This document shows, one piece after another, positions 38,928-48,788 of a stretch of DNA of 64,000 nt (its first letter is position 1; each line of letters starts with the position of its first letter). The notes below the pieces were generated by a model that saw only the letters and a list, made by a program, of their open reading frames with translations, ran no database searches and had not been told where the DNA came from. Where the stretch lies: assembly GCF_003351745.1 (NCBI RefSeq), contig NZ_CP031222.1, forward strand, positions 2,772,207 to 2,836,206. The letters run 5' to 3'. Position numbers and translations under genes: made by a program. This DNA comes from Aquirhabdus parva. GTDB taxonomy: Bacteria > Pseudomonadota > Gammaproteobacteria > Pseudomonadales > Moraxellaceae.

Positions 38928-39863
38928 ATGACCTCCTCACTGCGCTATGCTTACTTAGGCATCATCCTGACCACTTTCTTTTGGGGCACCAACTTCAATG
39001 CTGGTGCCTATATTATTCGCTTCATGTCACCAATCACTGCTGCAACCGAGCGCTTCGTCATTGCCACATTGTTATTGGTGGTTATCTTTGGTGGTTTAGG
39101 CCGATTGCGCCTCACCGCGCTCAAGCAAAACTTGTTGCCGTTTATTGCTATTGGTCTTCTTGGGGTTGTCGGCTTTAACATGGCGATGTTTTTTGGCCTG
39201 CAATCCACCACACCGATCAATGGTGCACTGATCATGGCAACAACTCCACTGACCACACTGGCATTGGCTTATGTGTTTGAGCGTGAACAGATGACCCTGC
39301 ATAAGGTGATTGGCCTGATCTTTGGTCTTGCAGGGGTCATTTTAGTCATCACCCATGGCGACCTCATGCATCTACTCACACTAAAGATTGCCCATGGTGA
39401 TGTCATGATTTTGGCTGGAAGTGTGTCATTCTCACTGACCACGATTATTTCTAGACGCTTCGTTGTTGAAGCGACACCCCTTGAAACAACCACTTTCTCG
39501 ATGTTGTTTGGCACCCTGATACTCGTGATCCTAAGTTTAATCTTTGAACATCCACTCACGATGATTACGGCAATGCCTGTATCAGTGCATATCGCTCTCC
39601 TTTATCTTGCCTTCTTTGGTTCGATGATCGCTTATTTATTTTGGTTTAATGGGATTCGGCACATCGGCTCAAGCCGTGCTGCTGCTTTTTTTAATTTAGT
39701 GCCAGTCTTTACCATGCTGGTTTCGATCATCTTTGGCGCTCTTCCCAATATTTGGCAAATTTTAGGTACTCTTGGCGTCATAATTGGTGTAATCTTTACC
39801 ACTGGCGCTATTCAAAAGCGCAAAGCCACCTCTCTAAGCCCGCCAAAAACAGCTAACACATAA
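38928..39863 (+). CDS. DMT-family transporter (two EamA domains)
   Basis: 311 residues, ten predicted membrane helices in two EamA repeats (about 8-140 and 155-295). Homologues export amino acids, nucleosides or drugs. Substrate unknown here; the divergent LysR gene is the likely regulator. Confidence 0.92.
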   Translation: MTSSLRYAYLGIILTTFFWGTNFNAGAYIIRFMSPITAATERFVIATLLLVVIFGGLGRLRLTALKQNLLPFIAIGLLGVVGFNMAMFFGLQSTTPINGALIMATTPLTTLALAYVFEREQMTLHKVIGLIFGLAGVILVITHGDLMHLLTLKIAHGDVMILAGSVSFSLTTIISRRFVVEATPLETTTFSMLFGTLILVILSLIFEHPLTMITAMPVSVHIALLYLAFFGSMIAYLFWFNGIRHIGSSRAAAFFNLVPVFTMLVSIIFGALPNIWQILGTLGVIIGVIFTTGAIQKRKATSLSPPKTANT

Positions 39864-39898
39864 TTAAAAAAAAAGTAATGGCTGAAATGACCAAAATT

Positions 39899-39931
39899 TA
39901 TGGCAAATACAGACATGCAAAATTTGCCATA
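39899..39931. promoter_or_regulatory. Perfect inverted repeat upstream of acyl-CoA dehydrogenase
   Basis: TATGGCAAAT (39899-39908) and ATTTGCCATA (39922-39931) with a 13-bp spacer, 75-107 bp before the dehydrogenase start. No T run follows, so an operator is more likely than a terminator. Confidence 0.55.
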
Positions 39932-40005
39932 GCGGTTTATGATTCGCCGCAGCGAAATTATGATCGCCCTTCGCATTACTTACTTTACCCACTAAAGGGG
40001 TCACT

Positions 40006-41826
40006 ATGCCAACCTATAAAGCACCGCTTCGCGACGTTCGTTTCTTAATGAACGAAATGTTTGATTTCCAAGCTCACTTTGCAACTTTGTCTAACGGCGC
40101 ACTTGCCGATAGCGACACTGTGGACATGATTTTGGAAGGTACTGCTGACCTGTGTGAAAACGTTCTCGCACCTATCTATCAATCTGGCGACCAAGAAGGC
40201 TGTCATTTTGACAATGGCGTAGTCACCACGCCTAAAGGCTACAAAGAAGCTTACGATCAGTTCGTACAAGGCGGCTGGCAAGGCCTGTCTTACCCAGAAC
40301 AGTACGGTGGTCAAGGTCTACCGATGTCACTGAACTTGGTTAAGTCAGAAATGATGGGAACCGCAAACTGGTCATTCACCATGTACCCAGGCTTAAGCTC
40401 TGGCTGTATGAATACCATTCTTCAGTACGGTACTGAAGAACAAAAAGACACCTATATGCCTAAACTGGTTGAAGGCACATGGAGTGGTACCATGTGTTTG
40501 ACCGAACCACAATGTGGTACTGACTTAGGTCAGGTCAAAACCCGTGCTGAGCCAGAAGCTGACGGTACTTACAAACTTTTCGGTACCAAAATTTTCATCT
40601 CTGCGGGTGAGCACGATCTGGCTGAAAATATCATCCATATCGTTCTGGCACGTCTCCCAGATGCGCCTAAAGGCACCAAAGGGATTTCACTGTTTATCGT
40701 TCCTAAATTCATCCCTCAAGCTGACGGCACCATCGGTGAACGTAACCCAGTAACTTGTGGTTCAATCGAACACAAAATGGGTATCCGTGCTTCTGCGACT
40801 GCCGTATTGAACTTTGACGGTGCAATCGGTTATCTGATCGGTGAGCCTAACAAAGGCTTGAACGCGATGTTCACCTTCATGAACACTGCGCGTATCGGTA
40901 CTGCTGTTCAAGGTATTGCACACGCTGAATTGTCTTATCAAGGTTCATTACCTTATGCCAAAGAGCGTATCTCGATGCGCGCACTGTCTGGCAAAAAAGA
41001 TCCAGATAAAGTTGCTGATGCGATCATTCACCACGCCGATGTCCGTCGTCTGCTCCTGACTCAAAAAGCAGTGGCTGAAGGCGGTCGTGCGATGATCTAT
41101 TATGCAGCGCAACTTGCTGACAAAATGACTGACGGTATCCTCAAAGGCGATCACGCTGAATACGAATACTGGGATGACAAACTCGGCTTCTACACCCCAA
41201 TCCTGAAAGGTTTCTTGACTGAAATGGGTCTGGAATCTGCAAACTTGGGTATGCAAGTTTTCGGTGGTCACGGTTATATCAAAGAACACGGCATGGAGCA
41301 GATCGTTCGTGATGCACGTATCTCTACCCTCTACGAAGGTACTACAGGTATCCAAGCACTCGACTTGCTAGGCCGTAAAGTATTACTCGGTAGCCGCGGT
41401 AAAGTAGTCCGTGACTTCACTGGCGACATTCTGAAGTTCTGTGGTCGTCAAGCCAGCCACAAAAACATGCGCGGTTTTGCATGGGATCTGACCAAGATCT
41501 GTGCACAGTGGAATACACTGACTCTGCGCCTGATGTTGATGGCACGTAAAGATCGTGATGTGGTTTCAAGTGCATCTAACGACTACCTGATGTACTCAGG
41601 CTACGCGATGATGGCGTACTTCTGGGCTCAAATGGCTGCTAAGTCATTCGAATTGCTTGAGAAAGGTGGCAAAGAACAACCTGAGTTCTATCAAGCCAAG
41701 ATCCAAACTGCTGAGTTCTTCTTCGAGCGCTTGTTGCCACGTGCACAAGGTCATGCTGAAGCAATGATCAAGCCATCTAAATCACTGATGCAGATGGATA
41801 TCAGCAACTTCTCATTTGATTACTAA
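40006..41826 (+). CDS. Acyl-CoA dehydrogenase (DmdC/FadE-like, long form)
   Basis: 606 residues. The N-terminal extension PTYKAPLRDVRFLMNEMF is that of the 3-methylmercaptopropionyl-CoA/long-chain group with an extra C-terminal domain. Central FAD-binding parts are MCLTEPQCGTDLGQVKT and KIFISAGEHDL. QVFGGHGYIKEHGMEQIVRDARISTLYEGTTGIQALDLLGRK contains the Glu of LYEGTTGIQ that serves as catalytic base in this class. Codon choice is visibly more restricted (CGT, GGT, AAA) than in neighbours, suggesting high expression. It oxidises fatty acyl-CoA in beta-oxidation; the exact chain length is unknown. Confidence 0.92.
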   Translation: MPTYKAPLRDVRFLMNEMFDFQAHFATLSNGALADSDTVDMILEGTADLCENVLAPIYQSGDQEGCHFDNGVVTTPKGYKEAYDQFVQGGWQGLSYPEQYGGQGLPMSLNLVKSEMMGTANWSFTMYPGLSSGCMNTILQYGTEEQKDTYMPKLVEGTWSGTMCLTEPQCGTDLGQVKTRAEPEADGTYKLFGTKIFISAGEHDLAENIIHIVLARLPDAPKGTKGISLFIVPKFIPQADGTIGERNPVTCGSIEHKMGIRASATAVLNFDGAIGYLIGEPNKGLNAMFTFMNTARIGTAVQGIAHAELSYQGSLPYAKERISMRALSGKKDPDKVADAIIHHADVRRLLLTQKAVAEGGRAMIYYAAQLADKMTDGILKGDHAEYEYWDDKLGFYTPILKGFLTEMGLESANLGMQVFGGHGYIKEHGMEQIVRDARISTLYEGTTGIQALDLLGRKVLLGSRGKVVRDFTGDILKFCGRQASHKNMRGFAWDLTKICAQWNTLTLRLMLMARKDRDVVSSASNDYLMYSGYAMMAYFWAQMAAKSFELLEKGGKEQPEFYQAKIQTAEFFFERLLPRAQGHAEAMIKPSKSLMQMDISNFSFDY

Positions 41827-41846
41827 TCATTTGAAGTGTTGAGAGT

Positions 41847-41877
41847 AAAAAAAGGAAGCCTGATGGCTTCCTTTTTT
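41847..41877. terminator. Bidirectional terminator, dehydrogenase / kptA
   Basis: A7, stem GGAAGCC (41854-41860), loop TGAT, GGCTTCC (41865-41871), T6. The kptA stop codon overlaps its T run. Same stem sequence as the hairpins at 23170 and 23641. Confidence 0.92.
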
Positions 41878-42421
41878 ATGATCTCTCATCTCTGATAAAC
41901 TCTCTAGGCACACTCTGCGTCAGCCAAACCCCATTTTCAGAAAGAAAAAATTTAAAACCTTGCTGCTGCATTTCTAGTGCATCAATCTCTAGCAAGACAG
42001 GTTTACCATAGCGTCGACCAACAGCAATGGCAGTGTCTTGATTATGAGATAAATGTACATAATGCCTTGATCCAGCCAGAAGCCCCTGCTCGCGTATGGA
42101 TTCTAGAAACCGAGTGGCGGTTCCGTGATAGAGTGTTTCCGGAGGGATTTGTTCAGGAAAGCTTCGCTGCACCGTTTCAGTCGAGTGCCCTTGCACAGCA
42201 CGAATCAAAGCGCCATCTTCTGAAATTGCAAAACGTTTTTTATCACTCCCATCAACCACGGCTTCAATAAGCTCGTAACTTAATTCTTTGCCATCTTTGC
42301 TTGCACCGGCAATGAGATCATCAATACTCACCCACCCCTCACGATCAAGCGTCAATCCTATCGCTTCAGGTTGGTGCCTTAAGACAAAACTTAAAAACTT
42401 ACTGATTTCGGTATACGTCAT
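41876..42421 (-). CDS. kptA: RNA 2'-phosphotransferase KptA/Tpt1
   Basis: 181 residues. N-terminal wing SKFLSFVLRHQPEAIGLTLDREGWVSIDDLI (Arg-His of the catalytic set), then LYHGTATRFL, HYVHLS and AVGRRYGKPVLL, which hold the remaining basic residues. The enzyme uses NAD+ to remove an internal RNA 2'-phosphate, giving ADP-ribose 1'',2''-cyclic phosphate. In fungi it finishes tRNA splicing; the bacterial role is unresolved, as no such splicing occurs. Monocistronic, convergent with the dehydrogenase. Confidence 0.95.
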   Translation of the reverse strand: MTYTEISKFLSFVLRHQPEAIGLTLDREGWVSIDDLIAGASKDGKELSYELIEAVVDGSDKKRFAISEDGALIRAVQGHSTETVQRSFPEQIPPETLYHGTATRFLESIREQGLLAGSRHYVHLSHNQDTAIAVGRRYGKPVLLEIDALEMQQQGFKFFLSENGVWLTQSVPREFIRDERS

Positions 42422-42556
42422 TCAAACTCTCAACATGGTGCAGTATTCATTCATGATAACAGTGCTCAATAAACCGCAAATCATTAAATAATGAATAAAT
42501 TGGCTACAAAAAAGACTCTGAATGACTTGGATTCAAAGCCTTTAATTTTTCACTAT

Positions 42557-43390
42557 TTAACCCGCCAAAAATTCCAGCAGCGCCGCATTAACTTGATCCG
42601 CATGAGTCCATGTCAGACCATGGGGAGCGCCTTTGATCAAGACGAGCTTGGCATCTTTGACAGCTTGATGTGTTTTTGCACCTGATAACTCGAAAGGAAC
42701 CATACGATCACTATCACCATGAATCACCAGAGTCGGAATGGTAAATTTTGCCAGATCCTTACGGAAATCCGTGCCCCAAACGCCCACACAATCAACAGTC
42801 GCTTTCGCTGATGCAGCAACAGCAATATTCCAACTGTATTGGACAACCTGATCACTAATCAGCACACCACCCAGCACATCAAGATTATAAAAATCTTTGA
42901 AAATTCCGGTCAGAAATGCAGGTCGATCGGTAAGTAGCCCTTGCTGAATACCTTTGAAAACACTGACATCAACGCCGTCCGGATTATCATCGGCTTTTTG
43001 CAAACATGGCGTGACACCACCAATGATAACCGCCTTACTTACCCGCTCAGTTCCATATAGACCGACATAACGCGCCACTTCCCCACCACCCATCGAGAAG
43101 CCCACCAACGTCACATCATGCAGATCCAGCTTGGTCAAAATTTTGTTTAAATCTGATGCGAAAGTATCGTAGTCATAGCCGGTAGAGGGCTGAGTAGAAC
43201 GCCCAAATCCCCGACGATCATACGTGATGACTCGATACCCCGCTGCAAGGAGCGCCGCTGTTTGTTTTTCCCATGACGCCCCGCTCAGCGGCCAGCCATG
43301 AATCAGGACGACGGGCTTGCCCGAGCCCAAGTCCTCATAGTGCAGATTGATATGAATTGAGTTTTCGATTCCGACATTAACGAGACTCAC
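42557..43390 (-). CDS. Alpha/beta hydrolase, non-haem chloroperoxidase-like
   Basis: 277 residues from GTG 43390: AGGAG lies 7 nt upstream, and the family start (FVxVGxENSxxIxLxYEDxGSG) begins there. The frame continues to 43615 without homology. Oxyanion stretch HGWPLSG, nucleophile elbow GFSMGGGE, acid in HGDSDRMVP and histidine in GAPHGL complete the triad. Homologues act as esterases or perhydrolases; true halogenation is usually a side reaction. The natural substrate is unknown. Confidence 0.9.
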   Translation of the reverse strand: MSLVNVGIENSIHINLHYEDLGSGKPVVLIHGWPLSGASWEKQTAALLAAGYRVITYDRRGFGRSTQPSTGYDYDTFASDLNKILTKLDLHDVTLVGFSMGGGEVARYVGLYGTERVSKAVIIGGVTPCLQKADDNPDGVDVSVFKGIQQGLLTDRPAFLTGIFKDFYNLDVLGGVLISDQVVQYSWNIAVAASAKATVDCVGVWGTDFRKDLAKFTIPTLVIHGDSDRMVPFELSGAKTHQAVKDAKLVLIKGAPHGLTWTHADQVNAALLEFLAG

Positions 43391-43689
43391 GATATTTCTC
43401 CTGAAAAAAGAGGGTTCCTTTCCATCCCAGTGTGCAACGAAACGTCTTACAAATTTTCTGAAAATCGTGCTGATTGTGTTAATCATGATCGACCATCCGA
43501 ATGAATAGTTGATGAATGCCAAGTGGATCACACCGCTGCATGAAAACAGATCAGTACATTTACAAATTCCGCTTATGCCGTCACATGCTGCTAATGAAAC
43601 ACCACATAGTCGCACTACATCCTGATATAGAAAGCATAGATAATGATTTCACTGCCACTTGGCAGAACAATTGACGGAGAACTGCTGCT
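43391..43689. other. Intergenic region, hydrolase / PspC
   Basis: About 300 bp between divergent genes. It holds the non-homologous extension of the hydrolase frame and presumably both promoters. Nothing else recognised. Confidence 0.4.
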
Positions 43690-43899
43690 ATGAATGGTCT
43701 GCAACGCTCAACTCAACATCATATGATTGCTGGGGTTATGGGTGGGATTGCTGAACGGTTTGGTTGGAATGCTAACCTCGTCCGATTGGTGTTTATTGCA
43801 ATATCGCTGGCCAGTGCAGCTTTTCCCGGAATCCTCGTCTACATCGTCCTGTGGATATTGATTCCCAAGCAACAGCCAAACGGCTGGGTATCACGTTAG
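43690..43899 (+). CDS. Small PspC-domain membrane protein
   Basis: 69 residues: LQRSTQHHMIAGVMGGIAERFGWNANLVRLVF is the PspC signature, followed by one hydrophobic helix (about 35-58). GGAG lies upstream of the ATG. PspC proteins sense or signal envelope stress; stand-alone copies like this are common and their function is not known. Confidence 0.9.
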   Translation: MNGLQRSTQHHMIAGVMGGIAERFGWNANLVRLVFIAISLASAAFPGILVYIVLWILIPKQQPNGWVSR

Positions 43900-44314
43900 T
43901 AGATAGCACCGAACCTTTTTTAAAAGCCATTAACGCTTTATAAGCCCAGTTACCCCACTGGGCTTTTTTTTGGTTGCGATTTCGTCTTGTCATGCATATC
44001 AATATAAGACTCTGTTCATTCTTTCAACAGTCTGTATAAATAAAATATTTATTAACAATTATGTTTATATTCATAAGCATATATTGATTATCTGGGAAAA
44101 ATGACAATTCAACCTTCCTTTTCTATTTTTTATAATAATAACAAATACCTAAAATTTTTAGCTTCAGAAACAGGCTACAGAACCGGATCACACGGTCTCT
44201 ATGTCAGTTACCATATTCAACAATAATCCTATTGCATCAAGCTGATATAGTCGAAGATTAGCTCAATATTTCCATGAGCCCCCTATATAACACCCTGCTA
44301 GAGGATTTTTATTC
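43900..44314. other. AT-rich intergenic region before M13 peptidase genes
   Basis: Apart from the terminator at 43942-43971, this 410-bp region shows no gene, repeat or recognised site. Confidence 0.5.
43942..43971 (+). terminator. Terminator after PspC gene
   Basis: Stem AAGCCCAGT (43942-43950) / ACTGGGCTT (43957-43965), loop TACCCC, T run to 43971. Confidence 0.92.
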
Positions 44315-46405
44315 GTGAAGCATGTGATGACCCGAACTCTGATTGCCGCTGCCGTGCTCACGCAGATGACTGCAATCGCTTATGCTGTTGAAACAACAGC
44401 GACGCCTGCTGCACCTGTCGCAGCGACCGCCGCAACAAGCCCTGCGCCATTGATCTCAGGTATCGACGCACAAAATGCCGACACCAGCATCCGTGCACAA
44501 GATGACTTCTATGACCATGTGAATGGCAAATGGATCAAGAATACCGAAATCCCTGCCGACAAATCACGTTGGGGTGCATTCAATGAACTGGCTGAAAACT
44601 CACTGAATCAACTGCATACCATTGTTGATACCATCAGTGCGAAAAAAGACATTCCTGCGGGTTCCGTTGAACAAAAAATTGCAGACCTCTACGCTAGCTA
44701 TACGGATGAAGCCGCACTAGAAAAACTCGGTGTGACGCCTCTGAATGCCGAGTTCGCCACCATTGATGCGCTGAAAGACAAAAAACAGATCGCAGCATAC
44801 ACCGCCCATTTAGCCAAGATTCAGGTCAGCTCACCTTTTGAACTGGGGATTGGTCAAGATGCCAAAGACTCAACCAAGATCGTTGCAGGCTTTGACCAAA
44901 GTGGACTCGGTCTACCTGATCGCGACTACTACCTCAAAGACGATGAAAAACTCAAAGATGCGCGCGTCAAATACCAAGCTTATGTCGAAAAATTGCTGAC
45001 ACTGTCTGGTGACGCAAAGGCCAAAGAAAATGCAGTCGCTATCTTGGCACTTGAAACCGAACTGGCAAAAGTACAATGGACCAAAGTGCAAAACCGCGAC
45101 CCAGTCAAAACCTACAATAAAGTTGAAGTGGCTAAACTGGCAGGTCTAGTACCGCACTTTGACTGGAACAGCTACTTGGTGGATACAGGTCTCAAAGATA
45201 AAATCACCTATGTGATCGTTGCACAGCCTAGCTATCTCAAAGGCTACGACCAAGTCCTGCAAAAAACACCTTTGGACGTCTGGAAAGCGTATTACAAATT
45301 GCGCGTGCTGAGCCACTTTGCACCTGACTTGTCCAAAGCCTACGTTGATGAAAACTTTGCCTTCTACGGCACCACCCTACGTGGTACGCCTGAAAACGAA
45401 CCCCGCTGGAAACGCGGTGTGAAAACCGTTGAAGCTGCACTGGGCGAAGGCTTGGGTAAACTCTACGTCGAGCAGTACTTCCCGCCTGAAAACAAAGCGC
45501 GCATGGAAAAACTGGTCAATAACTTGATCACCGCTTACCACCAAAGTATTGATACTTTAGACTGGATGGGACCTGCGACCAAGAAACAGGCGCAAAAGAA
45601 ACTGGCTACCCTGATGATCAAGATCGGCTATCCAAAGAAATGGCGTGATTACTCTGCCCTTGAGATCAAAAAAGATGATCTGATCGGCAATGAAATCCGC
45701 TCTGCGGCTTTTGAATACGCCTATCAGCTCAACAAATTGGGCAAACCAGTTGATCGTGATGAGTGGGAAATGACGCCACAGACCGTCAATGCCTACTACA
45801 ATCCATCACTCAATGAAATCGTGTTCCCAGCCGCGATCCTGCAACCGCCATTCTTCAATGCCAATGCAGATGATGCAGCCAACTATGGCGGTATCGGTGC
45901 GGTGATTGGTCATGAAATCAGCCATGGTTTTGATGATCAAGGCAGCCAATTTGACGAAGTGGGTAATCTGCGTAACTGGTGGACCAAGCAGGATCACGAG
46001 AAGTTCGCTAAAAAAACCAAAGCTCTAGTTGAACAATACAATGCCTATAGCCCAGTCCCTGGTTATAACGTCAATGGTGAGCTAACCCTCGGTGAAAACA
46101 TCGCGGACAACTCCGGCCTTGCTATTGCCTACAAGGCCTACAAACTGTCTCTGGGTGGCAAAGAAGCACCAATCATTGATGGCACTACGGGTGATCAGCG
46201 CTTGTACTTAGGCTGGGCACAAGTGTGGCGCAACAAAATCCGTGATGCACAGGCGATTGTATTCGTGAAAACTGACCCACACTCTCCAGCGCAGTTCCGT
46301 GGTAATGGTGCGGTAGTCAACCAACCTGCATTCTACAAAGCGTTTGAAGTCAAAGAAGGCGACAAGATGTACTTGCCGCCTGAAAAACGCGTGATTATGT
46401 GGTAA
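44315..46405 (+). CDS. M13-family zinc metallopeptidase A (neprilysin/PepO-like)
   Basis: 696 residues from GTG 44315 (AGAGGA 9 nt upstream; ATG 44327 also possible). Signal peptide to about residue 24 (AVLTQMTAIAYA), a Pro/Ala-rich linker, N-terminal peptidase_M13 domain, then the catalytic domain with VNAYYNPSLNEIVFPAAILQPPF, GHEISHGFDD (HExxH) and GENIADNSG (third zinc ligand). Secreted, cuts oligopeptides. It is followed by a paralogue with 121 bp between; a terminator separates them. Confidence 0.95.
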   Translation: MKHVMTRTLIAAAVLTQMTAIAYAVETTATPAAPVAATAATSPAPLISGIDAQNADTSIRAQDDFYDHVNGKWIKNTEIPADKSRWGAFNELAENSLNQLHTIVDTISAKKDIPAGSVEQKIADLYASYTDEAALEKLGVTPLNAEFATIDALKDKKQIAAYTAHLAKIQVSSPFELGIGQDAKDSTKIVAGFDQSGLGLPDRDYYLKDDEKLKDARVKYQAYVEKLLTLSGDAKAKENAVAILALETELAKVQWTKVQNRDPVKTYNKVEVAKLAGLVPHFDWNSYLVDTGLKDKITYVIVAQPSYLKGYDQVLQKTPLDVWKAYYKLRVLSHFAPDLSKAYVDENFAFYGTTLRGTPENEPRWKRGVKTVEAALGEGLGKLYVEQYFPPENKARMEKLVNNLITAYHQSIDTLDWMGPATKKQAQKKLATLMIKIGYPKKWRDYSALEIKKDDLIGNEIRSAAFEYAYQLNKLGKPVDRDEWEMTPQTVNAYYNPSLNEIVFPAAILQPPFFNANADDAANYGGIGAVIGHEISHGFDDQGSQFDEVGNLRNWWTKQDHEKFAKKTKALVEQYNAYSPVPGYNVNGELTLGENIADNSGLAIAYKAYKLSLGGKEAPIIDGTTGDQRLYLGWAQVWRNKIRDAQAIVFVKTDPHSPAQFRGNGAVVNQPAFYKAFEVKEGDKMYLPPEKRVIMW

Positions 46406-46433
46406 ATCGGGTGAACACATAAGACTGAAAATG

Positions 46434-46468
46434 AATGACCTGTTAAGCAATTAATGGGTCATTTTTTT
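46434..46468 (+). terminator. Terminator between the M13 genes
   Basis: Stem AATGACC (46434-46440) / GGTCATT (46457-46463), then T6-7. The two paralogues are thus likely separate transcripts or partially read through. Confidence 0.8.
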
Positions 46469-46526
46469 AAACGAGTCACATCAAGCCAAACTTTTTTAAA
46501 TCATATTGATCAGATCGAGATAATCC

Positions 46527-48602
46527 ATGAAACAGATCATGACCCGTACACTACTTGCTGCTGCGATACTGAGCCAGATCAGTGGTCTATCCCATGCTGC
46601 AGAGACCACTGCGAACACAGCAACATCCACGACTACAGCAGCAACATTAGTTTCAGGCATTGACCCGAAAAACTTTGACCTCGCCGTACGCCCACAAGAT
46701 GATTTCTATAAATACACCAATGGCACATGGCTTAAAAACACCGAGATTCCCAAAGACAAATCCAGTTGGGGGGCTTTTTATGAACTGTATGAGCAGTCTC
46801 TAACCCAATTGCAAACCATCATCACGCAAATGAGTGAAACAAAAGACTTGCCCAAAGGCAGCGTAGAAGAGAAGATTTCATATTTCTATCAAAGCTTTAT
46901 GGATGAACTCGCTTTAGAAAAACTAGGGCTAACTCCCCTTGCTCCAGAACTGTCTAAAATCGATACGCTGAACGATAAAACCCAACTCGCCGCCTTGCTT
47001 GCCCATTTGTCTCTGATCAATGTAGTCTCCCCTATCGAGTTCGGAATCAAACAAGATGACAAAGACTCCACCAAAATGACCGTGGGCTTGGGTCAGAGTG
47101 GTTTGGGGCTACCTGACCGCGACTACTATCTGAAAGACGATGCCAAACTCAAAGATGCACGCATCAAATACCAAGCTTATATTGAAAAATTACTGAGCAT
47201 GTCTGGCGATAATGCAGCAAAAAAACACGCGGCTGACATCGTGAAATTTGAAACCGATATCGCCAAGGCGCAATGGACCAATGTCCAGAACCGCGACCCG
47301 ATTAAGACCTATAACAAAGTCACCACCGCAAAACTGCCGCTACTGACCCCACATTTTGATTGGAATGCCTATCTGACCAATGCCGGTCTGAAAGACAAAA
47401 CCAATGAAGTGATTGTCAGTCAGCCCACCTACTTTAAAGCACTTAGTCACATTATCGACAAAACACCCGTAGACACATGGAAAGCTTATCTTAAGTTCCA
47501 TCTGATCAATCATTTTGCACCGGATCTGTCCAAGGCTTACGTTGATGAAAACTTTGCTTTCTATGGTACGGTGCTGTCGGGCACGCCGGAGAATACACCG
47601 CGCTGGAAACGAGGCGTTCAGACCGTCGATGCGTCACTGGGTGAAGGACTCGGTAAAGTGTATGTCGACAAATACTTCCCGCCTGAAAACAAAGCCAAAA
47701 TGCTGGTACTGGTGGATAACCTGATCAAGTCCTATAAGACCAGCATCAGCCAACTGGACTGGATGAGCCCAGCCACCAAAATTGAGGCACAGAAGAAACT
47801 ATCTACGCTGATGGTCAAAGTGGGTTACCCCGACAAATGGCGTGACTACACATCTCTGGAAATCAAAAAAGACGATTTAATCGGTAACGAAATCCGCTCT
47901 GCGCTCTTTGCCAGCCAATATGAAATCAACAAGCTCGGCAAACCAGTAGACCGTGCGGAATGGGGCATGACACCGCAAACCGTGAATGCCTACTACAACC
48001 CATCCCTCAATGAAATCGTATTCCCTGCGGCAATCTTGCAGCCGCCATTCTTTGATGCCAAGGCAGATGATGCGGTCAATTACGGCGGAATTGGTGGGGT
48101 GATCGGACACGAAATCAGCCATGCCTTCGATGATCAAGGTAGCCAATATGATGAAGTGGGTAATCTGCGTAATTGGTGGACTGCCGCTGATCACAAGAAC
48201 TTTGCAGTCAAAACCAAAGCACTGGTTGCGCAATACAATGCGTATAGTCCTGTACCCGGCTACAAGGTCAATGGCGAGCTGACACTGGGTGAGAATATCG
48301 CCGACAACTCGGGTCTGGCGATTGCCTATAAGGCGTATCACCTTTCACTGGCAGGCAAAGAAGCACCAGTGATAGACGGCAAGACTGGTGATCAACGCTT
48401 GTACTTGGGCTGGGCACAAGTCTGGCGTGAGAAAGTACGTGATGATGCCGCTATCATGGCGGTGAAAACCGACCCACACTCGCCGTCTGAATTCCGCGGT
48501 AACGGCGCACTACTCAACCAACCGGCTTTCTTCAAAGCCTTTGACATCAAGGAAGGCGACAAGATGTATCTGCCTCCCGAAAAACGCGTGGTGATGTGGT
48601 AA
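46527..48602 (+). CDS. M13-family zinc metallopeptidase B, tandem paralogue
   Basis: 691 residues from ATG 46527, colinear with the upstream peptidase over its whole length (same signal peptide pattern MKxxMTRTLLAAA, same LPDRDYYLKDD, GHEISHAFDD and GENIADNSG blocks, same C-terminus YLPPEKRVVMW). Differences concentrate in residues 60-170 and around 290-340, the region lining the N-terminal half, and may change peptide specificity. Probably a tandem duplication in this lineage. Confidence 0.95.
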   Translation: MKQIMTRTLLAAAILSQISGLSHAAETTANTATSTTTAATLVSGIDPKNFDLAVRPQDDFYKYTNGTWLKNTEIPKDKSSWGAFYELYEQSLTQLQTIITQMSETKDLPKGSVEEKISYFYQSFMDELALEKLGLTPLAPELSKIDTLNDKTQLAALLAHLSLINVVSPIEFGIKQDDKDSTKMTVGLGQSGLGLPDRDYYLKDDAKLKDARIKYQAYIEKLLSMSGDNAAKKHAADIVKFETDIAKAQWTNVQNRDPIKTYNKVTTAKLPLLTPHFDWNAYLTNAGLKDKTNEVIVSQPTYFKALSHIIDKTPVDTWKAYLKFHLINHFAPDLSKAYVDENFAFYGTVLSGTPENTPRWKRGVQTVDASLGEGLGKVYVDKYFPPENKAKMLVLVDNLIKSYKTSISQLDWMSPATKIEAQKKLSTLMVKVGYPDKWRDYTSLEIKKDDLIGNEIRSALFASQYEINKLGKPVDRAEWGMTPQTVNAYYNPSLNEIVFPAAILQPPFFDAKADDAVNYGGIGGVIGHEISHAFDDQGSQYDEVGNLRNWWTAADHKNFAVKTKALVAQYNAYSPVPGYKVNGELTLGENIADNSGLAIAYKAYHLSLAGKEAPVIDGKTGDQRLYLGWAQVWREKVRDDAAIMAVKTDPHSPSEFRGNGALLNQPAFFKAFDIKEGDKMYLPPEKRVVMW

Positions 48603-48623
48603 ATCTGCATTCGTGCATTAATC

Positions 48624-48662
48624 AATCCCAGCCTGTTCAAGCAATAGGCTGGGATTCTTTTT
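48624..48662 (+). terminator. Terminator after M13 peptidase B
   Basis: 11-bp stem AATCCCAGCCT (48624-48634) / AGGCTGGGATT (48646-48656), then CTTTTT. Confidence 0.92.
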
Positions 48663-48754
48663 GAAGCTCAAAGAAAAAACTTTCGTTACGCTTTAAGCAC
48701 ATATCACCTTCATTTTGGACTAAATTCTGCCGTCAAATCTTCATTTTTCCAGTC

Positions 48755-48760
48755 TATAAT
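48755..48760 (+). promoter_or_regulatory. -10 element of ackA
   Basis: Perfect TATAAT about 29 nt before the ackA start; no good -35. Confidence 0.4.
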
Positions 48761-48788
48761 GCAATGAAGCTCATCACAGTCATCTCCT

